From contig CAZNSX010000008.1 in NCBI GenBank assembly GCA_964575845.1, positions 62,001 through 126,000 on the forward strand: a stretch of DNA of 64,000 bases. The letters run 5' to 3'. This document shows positions 17,845 to 26,573 of this stretch, piece by piece; positions within the stretch are counted from its first letter, which is position 1, and the number at the start of each line of letters is the position of its first letter. The notes under the pieces were generated by a model. The model made no database searches. It had not been told where the DNA came from and was given only the letters and a program-made list of their open reading frames with translations. The position numbers and the translations under genes are program-made. Source of the DNA: CAZNSX01 sp964575845. GTDB taxonomy: Bacteria > UBA8248 > CAZNSX01.

Positions 17845-18816
17845 TCAGCTCAGCGTCGCCGCCAGCTCCTTCGAGGAAATAACGGCCGTGCCCCTCTTCA
17901 TCACCACGAGCCCTCCGGCCCGGTTAGCCATCTCTGCCGCCTGGACCATAGAGGCTCCTGCAGCCAGAGCCAGAGTGAAAACCCCTATGACAGTATCCCC
18001 TGCACCCGTGACGTCCGCAATCTCATCCGACCCGTAAATTCCCAAGGAGGTAAAAGCTCCCCCCCGCTCAAAAAGGATCATCCCCCTCCTTCCCCTGGTT
18101 ATCAGGACGCCCCGGGCGTCCACCCGGTCGAGGAGCTTGTGGCCCGCCTCAAGAATATTGGTCTCTGTCAGCCTCAAGCCCAGGGCTTCCTCCACCTCTT
18201 CCTCATTGGGTGTAATGGCGGTTGCCCCCCTAAAGGCCAAAAGGTTATGGCGGGAGTCGATGCTGATAAGGAGCTCTCCTGCGCGGGCTAGCTTGTTAAT
18301 CTCCTCCACCAGAGCCGGCGACACTACCCCGAGGCCATAGTCTGAGACAATGAGGGCGTGTGCCCCGCGAAGGCGCTGGTGCATCTCCTGCGAGAGGGCC
18401 CCATCTAGTTCAGGGCTGAGGGAGGTCCCGAACTCCCGGTCAATACGAATGACCTGCTGCTTTGTGGTATTATCGCCCCCCGCCAAGATGCGGGTTTTTA
18501 CGGAGGTCTCGATACCCTTCACCGTCCTCACCCCATCGGCCTCGATCCCTTTTGAGATGAGAGCTTCCCTGAGCTGGCGCCCCGGTGAATCATCGCCCAC
18601 TAGACCTACAAGTGACACCTGCGCCCCCAGAGACCTCACGTTATGGGCGGCATTGGCCCCAGCCCCCAGGCGCAGCTCCCGGCTCCGGTATTTGAGAATG
18701 AGCACAGGTGCTTCACGGGAGATACGGTCTGTCTGGCCGTAAATATACTCATCGGCCACCAGGTCTCCTATGACAACCACGCGAACCTGGGAAAAGCCCT
18801 CCAGGAGCCCTTGCAC
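17845..18816 (-). CDS. rfaE1: D-glycero-beta-D-manno-heptose 7-phosphate kinase
   Basis: A 323-residue ribokinase-fold kinase (PfkB family) that phosphorylates heptose 7-phosphate to the 1,7-bisphosphate, equivalent to the N-terminal half of HldE. Signatures are VVVIGDLVADEYIYG at the N-terminus, LRLGAGANAAHNVRSLG for the substrate lid, and the C-terminal anion hole ADVTGAGDTVIGVFTLAL with the catalytic aspartate in GAGD. The stop lies directly against the gmhB stop-start junction upstream, and the adenylyltransferase gene follows after seven bases. Confidence 0.93.
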   Translation of the reverse strand: MQGLLEGFSQVRVVVIGDLVADEYIYGQTDRISREAPVLILKYRSRELRLGAGANAAHNVRSLGAQVSLVGLVGDDSPGRQLREALISKGIEADGVRTVKGIETSVKTRILAGGDNTTKQQVIRIDREFGTSLSPELDGALSQEMHQRLRGAHALIVSDYGLGVVSPALVEEINKLARAGELLISIDSRHNLLAFRGATAITPNEEEVEEALGLRLTETNILEAGHKLLDRVDARGVLITRGRRGMILFERGGAFTSLGIYGSDEIADVTGAGDTVIGVFTLALAAGASMVQAAEMANRAGGLVVMKRGTAVISSKELAATLS

Positions 18817-19413
18817 CTAGCCACCCCCCCTGATTCCATCCGCTAGGTCAGCCTTTACCCAGAGGACGGCCTCAAGAAGGTCTTCGGCAACAGCCTCGGG
18901 CCCATCCCGCCAGAGGTGGCCGTGGAGCTCAAGCTCTCCCAGCCCGTAGCCCGTGAGTACCAGAACACCCCGAGCTCCTACCCGATGGGCCATCTCTATA
19001 TCCGTTATCTTATCCCCCACCACATAAGAGCGCGATAAATCTATCCCCATCTCCCTTGAGGCTCTTTTCAACATCCCCGGCACCGGCTTCCTGCATGAGC
19101 ATCTCCGCCGGTATCGGGGGTCCACACCTTCGGGATGGTGGGGGCAGCAGTAGACGCCATCCAGCCGGGCTCCCTCTTGAGCCAGCAGGCGGTGCATCTT
19201 GCGGTGGACGGACTCGACCAAACTCTCCGTGAAATATCCCCTGGCCACTCCCGCCTGATTGGTCACCAAAACAGCCTTGAGGCCCGCCCTGTTAAGAGTC
19301 CTGACGGCTTCGGCGGACCGCGGCAGGAGCTCAAAGCGGCTCAGATGATTCACGTAGCCTACCTCTTTGGATAGGGTTCCGTCACGGTCGATGAATGCCG
19401 CCACTTCCCCCAA
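18817..19413 (-). CDS. gmhB: D,D-heptose 1,7-bisphosphate phosphatase
   Basis: A 198-residue HAD-superfamily phosphatase that removes the 7-phosphate from heptose 1,7-bisphosphate. The nucleophile motif is FIDRDGTLSKEVGYV (D-x-D near residue 8). The second motif is VLVTNQAGVARGYF, and the late acid pair is VGDKITDIEMA. A zinc-binding knot with CPHHPEG and CSCRKP, typical of GmhB, is present near residues 110-130. It sits between waaF and the heptokinase, completing the ADP-heptose route except for the isomerase gmhA and the epimerase hldD, which are not in the window. Confidence 0.93.
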   Translation of the reverse strand: MGEVAAFIDRDGTLSKEVGYVNHLSRFELLPRSAEAVRTLNRAGLKAVLVTNQAGVARGYFTESLVESVHRKMHRLLAQEGARLDGVYCCPHHPEGVDPRYRRRCSCRKPVPGMLKRASREMGIDLSRSYVVGDKITDIEMAHRVGARGVLVLTGYGLGELELHGHLWRDGPEAVAEDLLEAVLWVKADLADGIRGGG

Positions 19414-19428
19414 AGGATGCCCCCAACT

Positions 19429-20493
19429 TCAGGGCCTGAGGCTTGCCCCTCGCTTAAGGACCTTCGCCATAGCCCTGAAAACCTCCTCGGTACCGATGTC
19501 ACGCATGCACCGGTGGTCCAAGGAGCATTCTCTATCAAAGCAGGGGGAGCAGTCCAGCTCCCTGCGGATAACTACCGCCACCTTTGCCAGCGGGGCCGTG
19601 CACCGGGGGTCGGTGGGTCCGAAAAGGGCTACCACCGGCGTTCCCACAGCAGCGGCTATATGTAGGGGACCTGTATCTCCAGACACAAGAGCATCAAGCC
19701 TCTTGAGGATGCCGGGGAGGGTCTTGAGGGTATCCCGTCCCGCAATGGAGCGAGCCCTCCGGCCTGAAAGCTGAGAGATGCCTTCGGCCACGGGCACCTC
19801 AGCCCGCCCCCCCAAAAGGAGAACATGGGCTCCCATTTCCTCATAAAGCTTGACGGCCAGCTTCCCATAGAATTCGGGAAGCCACATCTTAGAGGCGCCG
19901 TAGAATGCCCCGGGGTTGAGGCCCACAACTACCTCCTCCCCCAGACCCAGCTCCCTCCATAGTTCCTCGGCAAAAGCTTCAGCCTCTTGGGAGACCTCAA
20001 GGGTGGGCTCCCGACACGAAGGCTCCACGCCCATAGCTTCCAGAAGGCCCAGATAGTAGTCCACAAGATGGGGAGGGTTATCCCCTGAGGGAGGGACAAC
20101 CGGGTCAGTGAGAAGAAAGGCCCTCCTGTCAGTGGCATATCCCAGCCGTCTTCTGGCTCCAGCAAGGCGGGCCACCAGAGCCGCCTTAAAGGAATTTGGA
20201 AGGAGAAGGGCCAGGTCATAACGCCTCTCCCTCAGGGAAAGAGCGGCTTTAAGCCACCCCGTCGGAGCCAGCTGCGGAGAACCACCAGTGCCTTTCGGGA
20301 CGATAACCTCGTCAAGATGCAGGCTCCCTTCCAACAGTCCCTGACACCAGGGGGTTGTAAGAACTTCAATCCGCACCCCGGGAAGGGCACCCCTAAGGCT
20401 CACCAAAAGAGGTGTCGCCATAACGGTGTCGCCGATCCAGGAGGGCCCGTAAATGAGCACTCTACTGAGAGAGCCCACCTCCAGGCTTCCCAT
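19429..20493 (-). CDS. waaF: lipopolysaccharide heptosyltransferase II
   Basis: A 354-residue GT9 glycosyltransferase that adds the second heptose to the LPS inner core. It contains RVLIYGPSWIGDTVMATPLL near the start (the PSWIGD form is typical of WaaF), VGLNPGAFYGASKMW, and the donor motif VSGDTGPLHIAAAVGTP followed by LFGPTDPRCTAPL. The ATG has a strong AGGAGG six bases upstream and is the first gene after the operon promoter. The C-terminal cysteines (CSPCFDRECSLDHRCM) are usual for this family. Confidence 0.92.
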   Translation of the reverse strand: MGSLEVGSLSRVLIYGPSWIGDTVMATPLLVSLRGALPGVRIEVLTTPWCQGLLEGSLHLDEVIVPKGTGGSPQLAPTGWLKAALSLRERRYDLALLLPNSFKAALVARLAGARRRLGYATDRRAFLLTDPVVPPSGDNPPHLVDYYLGLLEAMGVEPSCREPTLEVSQEAEAFAEELWRELGLGEEVVVGLNPGAFYGASKMWLPEFYGKLAVKLYEEMGAHVLLLGGRAEVPVAEGISQLSGRRARSIAGRDTLKTLPGILKRLDALVSGDTGPLHIAAAVGTPVVALFGPTDPRCTAPLAKVAVVIRRELDCSPCFDRECSLDHRCMRDIGTEEVFRAMAKVLKRGASLRP

Positions 20494-20538
20494 GATGTCC
20501 CTCCTCTGAGAGTATTACCTAATGTGCTAAATGCCTTT

Positions 20539-20567
20539 AAATTAACAACTGTGCAGGATTTTGTCAA
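20539..20567 (-). promoter_or_regulatory. sigma70-type promoter of the LPS operon
   Basis: On the minus strand the -35 box TTGACA (20562-20567) is followed after 17 bases by TAATTT (20539-20544). The start of waaF lies about 40 bases further on. The -35 is a full consensus match with ideal spacing. It would drive at least the waaF-gmhB-rfaE genes and probably the whole tightly packed operon. Confidence 0.65.
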
Positions 20568-20583
20568 ACGCAAGCTTGCCTGC

Positions 20584-20612
20584 TTTACGCTTGATAGAAA
20601 CTATAGTATCCT
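20584..20612 (+). promoter_or_regulatory. possible promoter of lptFG
   Basis: TTTACG (20584-20589), 17 bases, then TATCCT (20607-20612), about 27 bases before the lptF ATG. The match to consensus is moderate. It is placed back to back with the stronger LPS promoter, so the two LPS transcription units would start from the same 145-base region. Confidence 0.4.
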
Positions 20613-20639
20613 CCGTAAGAGGGGAGTCTGAGTGCGCCA

Positions 20640-21842
20640 ATGCTTAAGATTGTTCACCGATTTATTCTGCAGGAGCTCTTAGAGTACTTTCTGCTCGCCC
20701 TTTTCCTCTTCACCTTCGTTCTCTTCTTGAACAAGATCTTCCACCTGACAGAGCTCATCATAAATAAGGGTGTGCCCCTCAGGACAGTCGCTCATCTTCT
20801 GGCTCTTATCACTCCCTCCTTCCTCATTATCACCATACCATTGGCCCTTCTCGTGGCCTGCATCATGGTCTTCAGCCGCCTCTCAAGCGATTCAGAGATA
20901 GTCGCTCTGAGGGCCTCTGGAGTTAGCTTCTATAACCTCCTCTTGCCTGTCTTCCTTCTCTCCCTGGCTTCCTGGGCCTTTTCCTCGTCCCTCATGCTCT
21001 ATGCCCTCGCCTGGAGCCACCGGGGTCTTGAGAGCATGAAGTATGAGCTCATCCGGTCCCAGGCAGCTGGGTTTGAGGTGAAGGAACGCGTCTTCAATGA
21101 TAGCTTTGACGGCCTGGTCCTCTACGTCAACGAGATACCCAGGGGCGACTCCCGCATGAAAGGAATCCTCATCTCCGACCGGCGATCGGAGGGGGAGCCC
21201 AGGGTCATCTTTGCCCGTGAGGGCTTTCTCGTTCCCGACCCCGGCTCCCTACGGATAGTGCTCCGCCTGAGGGACGGTACCGTCCATACGCTGCAGAAGG
21301 AGGAGGGGAAATATCAGCTGGTCAGCTTTAAAAACTACGACCTCTCCCTGGATGCGCAGGGCACCCTCATGGGCGAGCAGGCTCTCGGGCGAGGGCTCAA
21401 GCAGCTTCCCATTCAGTCCATCCGGGCGCGCCTTGCATCCATGGATAAGGGTGACCGCAACTATTACCCCCTCCTGGTAGAGTTCCATAAGAGGTTCGCC
21501 CTCCCCTTCGCCTGCCTGATCCTGGGCTTCCTTGGTGCTCCCCTGGGTGTTCAGAGCCGCAGGTCGGGAAAGGCGGGAGGCTTTGCCCTGAGCCTGGGAG
21601 CAATTTTCATCTATTACATCCTGATCACAGTGGGCGAGGGCCTTGGAGAAGAAGGTAAGTTACCGCCGGGTCTGGCCATGTGGCTTCCCAATGCCCTGCT
21701 GGGCGCGCTTGGCCTCTGGGCGGTACTTCATGTTGGCAGGGGAAGGCTCATCGAGATGCCCGCCCCCCTCGAGGGACTGAAGCAGAGGCTCGCAGCGCGT
21801 TACAGGGGCCTCAGCCGGAGCCGGAGGGCTGAGCCGCTGTGA
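20640..21842 (+). CDS. lptF: LPS export ABC transporter permease LptF
   Basis: A 400-residue YjgP/YjgQ-family permease of the LptB2FG complex that extracts LPS from the inner membrane. It has three N-terminal membrane helices (about residues 15-35, 55-75, 100-120), a central periplasmic beta-jellyroll-like domain (about 130-260), and three C-terminal helices beginning near FALPFACLILGFLGAPLG. The cytoplasmic coupling helix region SDSEIVALRASGVS matches the family, and the start MLKIVHRFILQELLEYF is typical. It overlaps lptG as GTGA. The first gene is called F because it precedes the LptG-like partner, as in other bacteria. Confidence 0.92.
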   Translation: MLKIVHRFILQELLEYFLLALFLFTFVLFLNKIFHLTELIINKGVPLRTVAHLLALITPSFLIITIPLALLVACIMVFSRLSSDSEIVALRASGVSFYNLLLPVFLLSLASWAFSSSLMLYALAWSHRGLESMKYELIRSQAAGFEVKERVFNDSFDGLVLYVNEIPRGDSRMKGILISDRRSEGEPRVIFAREGFLVPDPGSLRIVLRLRDGTVHTLQKEEGKYQLVSFKNYDLSLDAQGTLMGEQALGRGLKQLPIQSIRARLASMDKGDRNYYPLLVEFHKRFALPFACLILGFLGAPLGVQSRRSGKAGGFALSLGAIFIYYILITVGEGLGEEGKLPPGLAMWLPNALLGALGLWAVLHVGRGRLIEMPAPLEGLKQRLAARYRGLSRSRRAEPL

Positions 21843-22921
21843 GGATCATAAGGGGCTACGTGCTCCGGGAGTTTCTTCGCCTTTTCGGCCTCGCGCTCGC
21901 CGCCGCCCTTAACATATTTTTCATCGCGGAGTTCATCGAGCGCGTCGACGATTTCATCGAGAAGAGGGCGGAGCTACGGGACGCCGTGGCTTACTTTATC
22001 TACAAGACACCCCTCATGCTCTACTGGTCATTGCCTCTGGCGGTGCTTCTTGCCACAATCCTCTCCCTTCTTTTGCTCTCCCGCAACAACGAGATAACAG
22101 CCATGCGCGCCTGCGGGATAACTCTCTTCAGCATCGTGAGACCCATTCTTCTGACGGGCCTGCTGTTGAGTGCCATTTCCTTTTGGGCCAACGAGTACAT
22201 CATCCCTTACACCAACCGTCAGGTTAACTATATCTTCAATGTCAAGATCAAGAAGTATGCCCCCCGGGGACTCCTGCGGCAGAATCGTATCTGGTACCGC
22301 TCCGAAGACAATACCATCTGGAACATAGAAGCCTTCGACCCCCGCACCGACACCATGAAGGATGTCACCCTATACCGGCTGGATGAAAGAAACCGTCTCG
22401 TCCAGCGAGTGGATGCCAGCCTGGTGCGCTGGGATGGGGAGGGATGGCTTTTCAAGAAAGGAGTGGTGAGGGAGTTCCCCGCCGATGGGGCTCTCGTCAG
22501 CAGCTCCTTCGACAGTCGACGAATCCTGCTGCCTGAGAGGCCCGAGGACTTCAAGCAGACCCATAAAGAGCCGGAGGAGATGAGCTTTGTAGAGATGCGC
22601 AGCTATATCCGAGGTCTCCAGGCAAACGGTTTTGACACTACCAAATATGCGGTCGACCTTCAGGCCAAGCTGGCCTTTCCTTTAGTGAGTCTCATCATGG
22701 TGCTCGTGGGAATACCCTTTTCCCTTAGGCCCAGCCGCAGCGGAGGGGTCGCCCTGGGAATAGGGCTCAGCTTCATGATCGGGTTCAGCTATGTTGTGCT
22801 GTTCTATCTGGGCATTTCCCTCGGGCATGCGGGAAGGTTACCTCCTCTGCTCTCCGCCTGGTCCACCAACCTCATCTTCGTCGGGACGGGACTCTACCTT
22901 ATGACGGGTGTTCGGAGCTAG
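21839..22921 (+). CDS. lptG: LPS export ABC transporter permease LptG
   Basis: A 360-residue partner permease of the same family, starting with GTG inside the lptF stop (GTGA). It shows IIRGYVLREFLRLFGLAL at the N-terminus, the coupling segment RNNEITAMRACGITLF, a periplasmic domain from about residue 125, and C-terminal helices starting at LAFPLVSLIMVLVGIPFSLR. The EFIERVDDFIEKRA stretch after the first helix is a strong LptG feature. It acts with LptF and the ATPase LptB, which is not encoded here. Confidence 0.92.
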   Translation: MRIIRGYVLREFLRLFGLALAAALNIFFIAEFIERVDDFIEKRAELRDAVAYFIYKTPLMLYWSLPLAVLLATILSLLLLSRNNEITAMRACGITLFSIVRPILLTGLLLSAISFWANEYIIPYTNRQVNYIFNVKIKKYAPRGLLRQNRIWYRSEDNTIWNIEAFDPRTDTMKDVTLYRLDERNRLVQRVDASLVRWDGEGWLFKKGVVREFPADGALVSSSFDSRRILLPERPEDFKQTHKEPEEMSFVEMRSYIRGLQANGFDTTKYAVDLQAKLAFPLVSLIMVLVGIPFSLRPSRSGGVALGIGLSFMIGFSYVVLFYLGISLGHAGRLPPLLSAWSTNLIFVGTGLYLMTGVRS

Positions 22922-22936
22922 CGGAGGAGGAAAGGG

Positions 22937-23725
22937 ATGTCGCGAGTTCTGAAATCCTCCTCCAGTGGCCTAAGGCCAGGCCTCGGCATCCTGCTGGCGC
23001 TACTCCTCGTTTCCGGGTGCGCCGGGCCGCTCAAGCAGCTCGCGTACTCGGTGAGGGAGTCGCCGGAGAATGCGGGCTTCGCCCCTGCCATTCTCAGGGG
23101 AAAAAGAGTGGGATTTCTCACGGCCACCGTTACCACCGGAAACGAGCAGTACCGGAGCCTCACCACCCTTTCGTTGGCCCGTGCCTTCTCGAAGCTCAAC
23201 TCTGAGCTGGGAATAATCCTGGTGCCTCCACGCGAGAGCCTTAACCGCATAAATGCCAACGGGCTCTCTGAGGAGTACGCCCGGATGATGCTCTCCTATG
23301 AGAGGACGGGCGTTCTCAAAAAGGAGACCATCTCGAGGATAGGGAAGGCGATGGGGGTTGATTATGTGGTCCAGCCGAGTCTTGTTAAGTTCTCCCAGCA
23401 CCGGAATGTTCGAGTCACCTTCTTCGGTGTCCGCCTTGTTGAGACCGTTGAGTCTTCCGTGCGAGTCTCCATGGAGCTCTGGGATTGTGAGAGCGGCAAG
23501 GACTTCTGGAACGGCTGGGCTGTGGTGACTGTGGCGGGAGAAGATGTTAGGGCCAAGTATGTCCCCTTCGAAGAGGTAGCCGAGATCGCTTACGGCAGAC
23601 TGCTTAGTGTGCTCGCCAGGGAAGACCTCAAGAAAGGGAAAGCTAAGGAAGAGAAGCAGCTGAACAGCCGGAACTTTTTTCTGAAGGAGCGATTGGGAGC
23701 CCGAAGATTTTTGCAGAGAACCTGA
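22937..23725 (+). CDS. predicted lipoprotein of unknown function
   Basis: A 262-residue protein with a lipoprotein signal peptide: hydrophobic LGILLALLLVSGC with the lipobox cysteine at residue 28. The mature part has RVGFLTATVTTGNEQYRSL, RESLNRINANGLSEEYARM and a DYVVQPSLVKFSQHRNVRV stretch, a pattern like outer-membrane lipoproteins that build a nucleotide-free alpha/beta domain. I do not recognise a named family. It begins 15 bases after lptG, so it is probably co-transcribed with the LPS export permeases and may act in envelope assembly. That is inference from position only. Confidence 0.75.
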   Translation: MSRVLKSSSSGLRPGLGILLALLLVSGCAGPLKQLAYSVRESPENAGFAPAILRGKRVGFLTATVTTGNEQYRSLTTLSLARAFSKLNSELGIILVPPRESLNRINANGLSEEYARMMLSYERTGVLKKETISRIGKAMGVDYVVQPSLVKFSQHRNVRVTFFGVRLVETVESSVRVSMELWDCESGKDFWNGWAVVTVAGEDVRAKYVPFEEVAEIAYGRLLSVLAREDLKKGKAKEEKQLNSRNFFLKERLGARRFLQRT

Positions 23726-24040
23726 GGTTTTTTCTCCCTTTGGGCGCTGAGGTCGGTAAGGGGTCGGCAGATAACCCTACGCCATCTTCCTTGACACCTT
23801 TTGTGGCGGAAGGCTTTAGGCGCAGCTTTCGTCTCTTAAGCTCAGAGCAAAATCCAGTTGACAGAGAGGATGGGCGAAAATAAACTGAGCTGGCCTGAGG
23901 GGGCCATCTTTTTTCATTCTAAGGTTAGGGGCTTTCCCGGAGGCATTTCTTTTTGGCAAACCGCTCGCCCCTGGGAGAGGGAAGACCGGACGTTAGCCAG
24001 CAGAGCCCCTTGCCTTTGAACCCAAGAGGAGAGAGCCGAA
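23726..24040. other. 315-base intergenic region with promoter
   Basis: No gene is seen between the lipoprotein and the synthase gene. The stretch holds a good promoter (23858-23886). A short hairpin follows it, TGGCC/GGCCA at 23891-23906, with a run of T after it; this may end the upstream lptFG transcript. Confidence 0.5.
23858..23886 (+). promoter_or_regulatory. sigma70-type promoter for the synthase/M24 pair
   Basis: TTGACA (23858-23863), 17-base spacer, TAAACT (23881-23886). The -35 is a perfect match and the spacing ideal. The start of transcription would be near 23893, giving a leader of about 150 bases before the ATG at 24041. Confidence 0.6.
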
Positions 24041-25252
24041 ATGACGGAGCCCTGGAAGACAAAACATTGGTTCACTAGCCCCTGGAACTTCCACAAAGAA
24101 GTCACCGACCAGTGCCACTTCCCCGAGCGGATCGAAATTCACGATGTTTCGCTGCGGGATGGCGAACAGCAGGCAGGGCTCATCTTCAGTGCTGATGAGA
24201 AGCTGAGGCTCGCAGAGAAGATGGCCGAGGTGGGAATCCAGCGCATCGAGGCCGGCATGCCTGCGGTCAGCCCTCAGGACGCCGAGGCAATAAAGCGCAT
24301 CGTTAAGGCAAAGCTCGGGCCCAAGACCTTCTGCTTCGCCCGCTGCATGGTGGATGATGTGAAGCGGGCCGCGGACTGTGGCGTGGATGGGATCGTGGTG
24401 GAAATCCCCTCCAGCGAACACATAATAGAATATGCCTATCGCTGGCCCCTCCAGAGGGCCATTGATCTCTCCATCTCCGCCACCCAATGCGCCAAGGAAA
24501 ATGGCCTCTACACCGTTTTCTTTCCCATCGATTTCACTAGAGCCGACATCAACTGGGTGCTTGACCTCATCACAAAAGTGGCCACCGAAGGCCACATGGA
24601 TGCCCTGGCCGTGGTGGATACCTTCGGCGGCCTCAAGCCCCACACCGTGCCCTACCTCATAGGCAAAATAAAGGAGCGTATCGATAAACCCCTTGAGACG
24701 CATTTTCACGAGGATTTCGGCCTGGGCGCCGCCAATACTATCATGGCCCTGGCCGCGGGGGCCGAGGTGGCCCACACGACGATCACGGGGATCGGTGAGC
24801 GGGCGGGCAACACCCCTTACGAGGACGTCGCCCTTGCCCTCAAGTGCATGTATGACAAGGATATAGGCCTCAAGGCGGAAAAGTTCTGCGAGCTGTCAAA
24901 GCTCATGCGGGACATCAGTGGCATGCCCATCCCGCCCAACCGTCCCATCGTGGGCGATACCCTCTTCAACATCGAGTCGGGGATAATCATCAGCTGGCTC
25001 AAGAACCTGGACGAGGATAAGCTCCTTGAACTCACACCCTTCCACCCGGACCTCGTGGGACAGAAGCCGCCGGAGCCCATCCTGGGAAAGAATAGCGGCA
25101 TAGATTCTGTGGCCATCTTCTTGGAGCAGCTCGGCATCAAGGCGAGCCAGGAGGAGATGGAGAGCCTTGTCAGGGAGGTGAAGGAGAGGTCTTACCAGCT
25201 CCACCGCACTCTCACCATGGATGATTTCAAGGCCCTGGTGGGGAAGAAATAA
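24041..25252 (+). CDS. HMGL-like synthase (isopropylmalate/homocitrate/citramalate synthase family)
   Basis: A 403-residue DRE-TIM metallolyase-type enzyme that would condense acetyl-CoA or a related thioester with a 2-oxoacid. The catalytic RDGEQ motif is in IHDVSLRDGEQQAG near residue 40. The metal-binding HxH is in ETHFHEDFGLGAANT near 225, and the conserved ITGIGERAGNTP follows about 25 residues later. The length is shorter than LeuA because the regulatory LeuA dimer domain is missing. The C-terminal part (LGKNSGIDSVAIFLEQLG) matches the stand-alone homocitrate/isopropylmalate synthase group. AGGAG lies about ten bases before the ATG. The true substrate pair is not readable. Confidence 0.85.
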   Translation: MTEPWKTKHWFTSPWNFHKEVTDQCHFPERIEIHDVSLRDGEQQAGLIFSADEKLRLAEKMAEVGIQRIEAGMPAVSPQDAEAIKRIVKAKLGPKTFCFARCMVDDVKRAADCGVDGIVVEIPSSEHIIEYAYRWPLQRAIDLSISATQCAKENGLYTVFFPIDFTRADINWVLDLITKVATEGHMDALAVVDTFGGLKPHTVPYLIGKIKERIDKPLETHFHEDFGLGAANTIMALAAGAEVAHTTITGIGERAGNTPYEDVALALKCMYDKDIGLKAEKFCELSKLMRDISGMPIPPNRPIVGDTLFNIESGIIISWLKNLDEDKLLELTPFHPDLVGQKPPEPILGKNSGIDSVAIFLEQLGIKASQEEMESLVREVKERSYQLHRTLTMDDFKALVGKK

Positions 25253-25277
25253 GAGCGCCTGAGGAGACGGGCGGCCC

Positions 25278-26498
25278 ATGGATAGCTATGCCCTGGGTCA
25301 GTTTCAGGTCGATTACCAGAAGAGGGTGGATTTCGATGCCCTCAGGCGAAAGCGGGTGGAAAGGGCGGTCGCCTCCCTCAAGGAAGATGGCTTCGATGCC
25401 CTTCTCCTCTGGAAGGATGAAAGCCTAAGGTACATAACTTCCCTCAAGGCCCAGCTCATAGTGGGAAAGACAGCCTCGCTCAACGGCGTCCTCCTCCTCA
25501 AGGATGGCTCCTTTGTGCTCTTCTGCTCCGGGGGCGAGAGAGAGCGCATAGAGGAGCACATGCCCTGGATTGAAGAGTTCTACCCCATCCCCATCATGGA
25601 AGAGCGGGGGCTCATCGAGGCCTTTGTCTCCGGGACTCTGAAAAGGGTCTTCTCCGAGAGGGGCCTGGAGAGGGGGCGAGTGGGCCTTGACGTCGTCCAC
25701 TCGGCTCAGTTCGAGGCCTACAGGAGGCACCTCCCCGGTGTGGAGTTCGCAAACGGCGATGCCCCCATGCAAAGGGCGCGTCTTATCAAATTCCCCGAAG
25801 AGATAGCTCTTCTCGAGGAGGCGGCGGCCCTGGGGGACGCCTTGACGAGAAGGGCCCTCGATAGGGTCAGGGCCGGGAGGAGGGAGTGCGAGCTCGCGGG
25901 CGACGCCATGCAGACCCTTTACTACCTCGGCGGGGAATTCCAGATGACCCTATCCCCCTTCGTGGGCTCCGGCGAGCACCTCTCTCCTCCCATGCGCTAT
26001 GCCACGGACAAGATAATCCGCGAAGGGGACCTAGTCTTCGTGGATATAGGGGCTGTCTGGAACGGCTATTTCAATGATGTGGGGAGGACGACCATCTGCG
26101 GAAGGCCGACGCGGGAGCAGAAGAGGGTCTATAGAGCAGTTTATGAATGCCTTGAGGTCTGTAAGGAAGCCATGGGCCCAGGGGTCACGAATGACCAGGT
26201 GGCCGAGGCCATGCTGGAGGCGGCCGCGAGCCATGGCCTGAGAGAGCGCTTCATCAGCCTCTTCATAGGCCACGGCATAGGGATGAGCGGGAATGAGCCT
26301 CCATACATAGGGGAGACCCTCCCCGGAGCGGAGACCGTGGAGCTCAAGCCCGGCATGGTGTTCGCCGTTGAGCCCCTGATCTGGCTGCCCGGCATTGCGG
26401 GAGGCGGCGGTGTGAGACTCGAGGACACCATCCTCATCACCGAGACCGGCTGCCGTGCCCTGAACAGGCTTGATTTTGAGGAGAGGCTTCTTGATTGA
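25278..26498 (+). CDS. M24-family metallopeptidase (Xaa-Pro peptidase / creatinase fold)
   Basis: A 406-residue pita-bread-fold protein with the N-terminal creatinase domain (about residues 1-165) and a C-terminal catalytic domain. The metal ligands all appear present: the two aspartates in VDIGAVWNGYFNDVGRTT, the histidine in FIGHGIGMSGNEPP, and the glutamates in VFAVEPLIW and GGVRLEDTIL. It should therefore be catalytically competent, as an aminopeptidase P-like enzyme or a C-N hydrolase. It follows the synthase by 25 bases with GGAGA upstream of the ATG, suggesting one operon and perhaps a shared catabolic or amino-acid pathway. Confidence 0.87.
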   Translation: MDSYALGQFQVDYQKRVDFDALRRKRVERAVASLKEDGFDALLLWKDESLRYITSLKAQLIVGKTASLNGVLLLKDGSFVLFCSGGERERIEEHMPWIEEFYPIPIMEERGLIEAFVSGTLKRVFSERGLERGRVGLDVVHSAQFEAYRRHLPGVEFANGDAPMQRARLIKFPEEIALLEEAAALGDALTRRALDRVRAGRRECELAGDAMQTLYYLGGEFQMTLSPFVGSGEHLSPPMRYATDKIIREGDLVFVDIGAVWNGYFNDVGRTTICGRPTREQKRVYRAVYECLEVCKEAMGPGVTNDQVAEAMLEAAASHGLRERFISLFIGHGIGMSGNEPPYIGETLPGAETVELKPGMVFAVEPLIWLPGIAGGGGVRLEDTILITETGCRALNRLDFEERLLD

Positions 26499-26573
26499 GG
26501 ACTTGAGTCTACATAAACCCAGCCCCTTCCCTTAGTCGCTGAATCGCCCCTGCGCCTCTCAGCCCAAGGGCGG

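Noticed and set aside
23993..24775. 260-codon minus-strand ORF opposite the synthase gene
   Set aside because: The plus-strand frame carries the catalytic RDGEQ and HxH motifs; the opposite frame is a GC-driven shadow.
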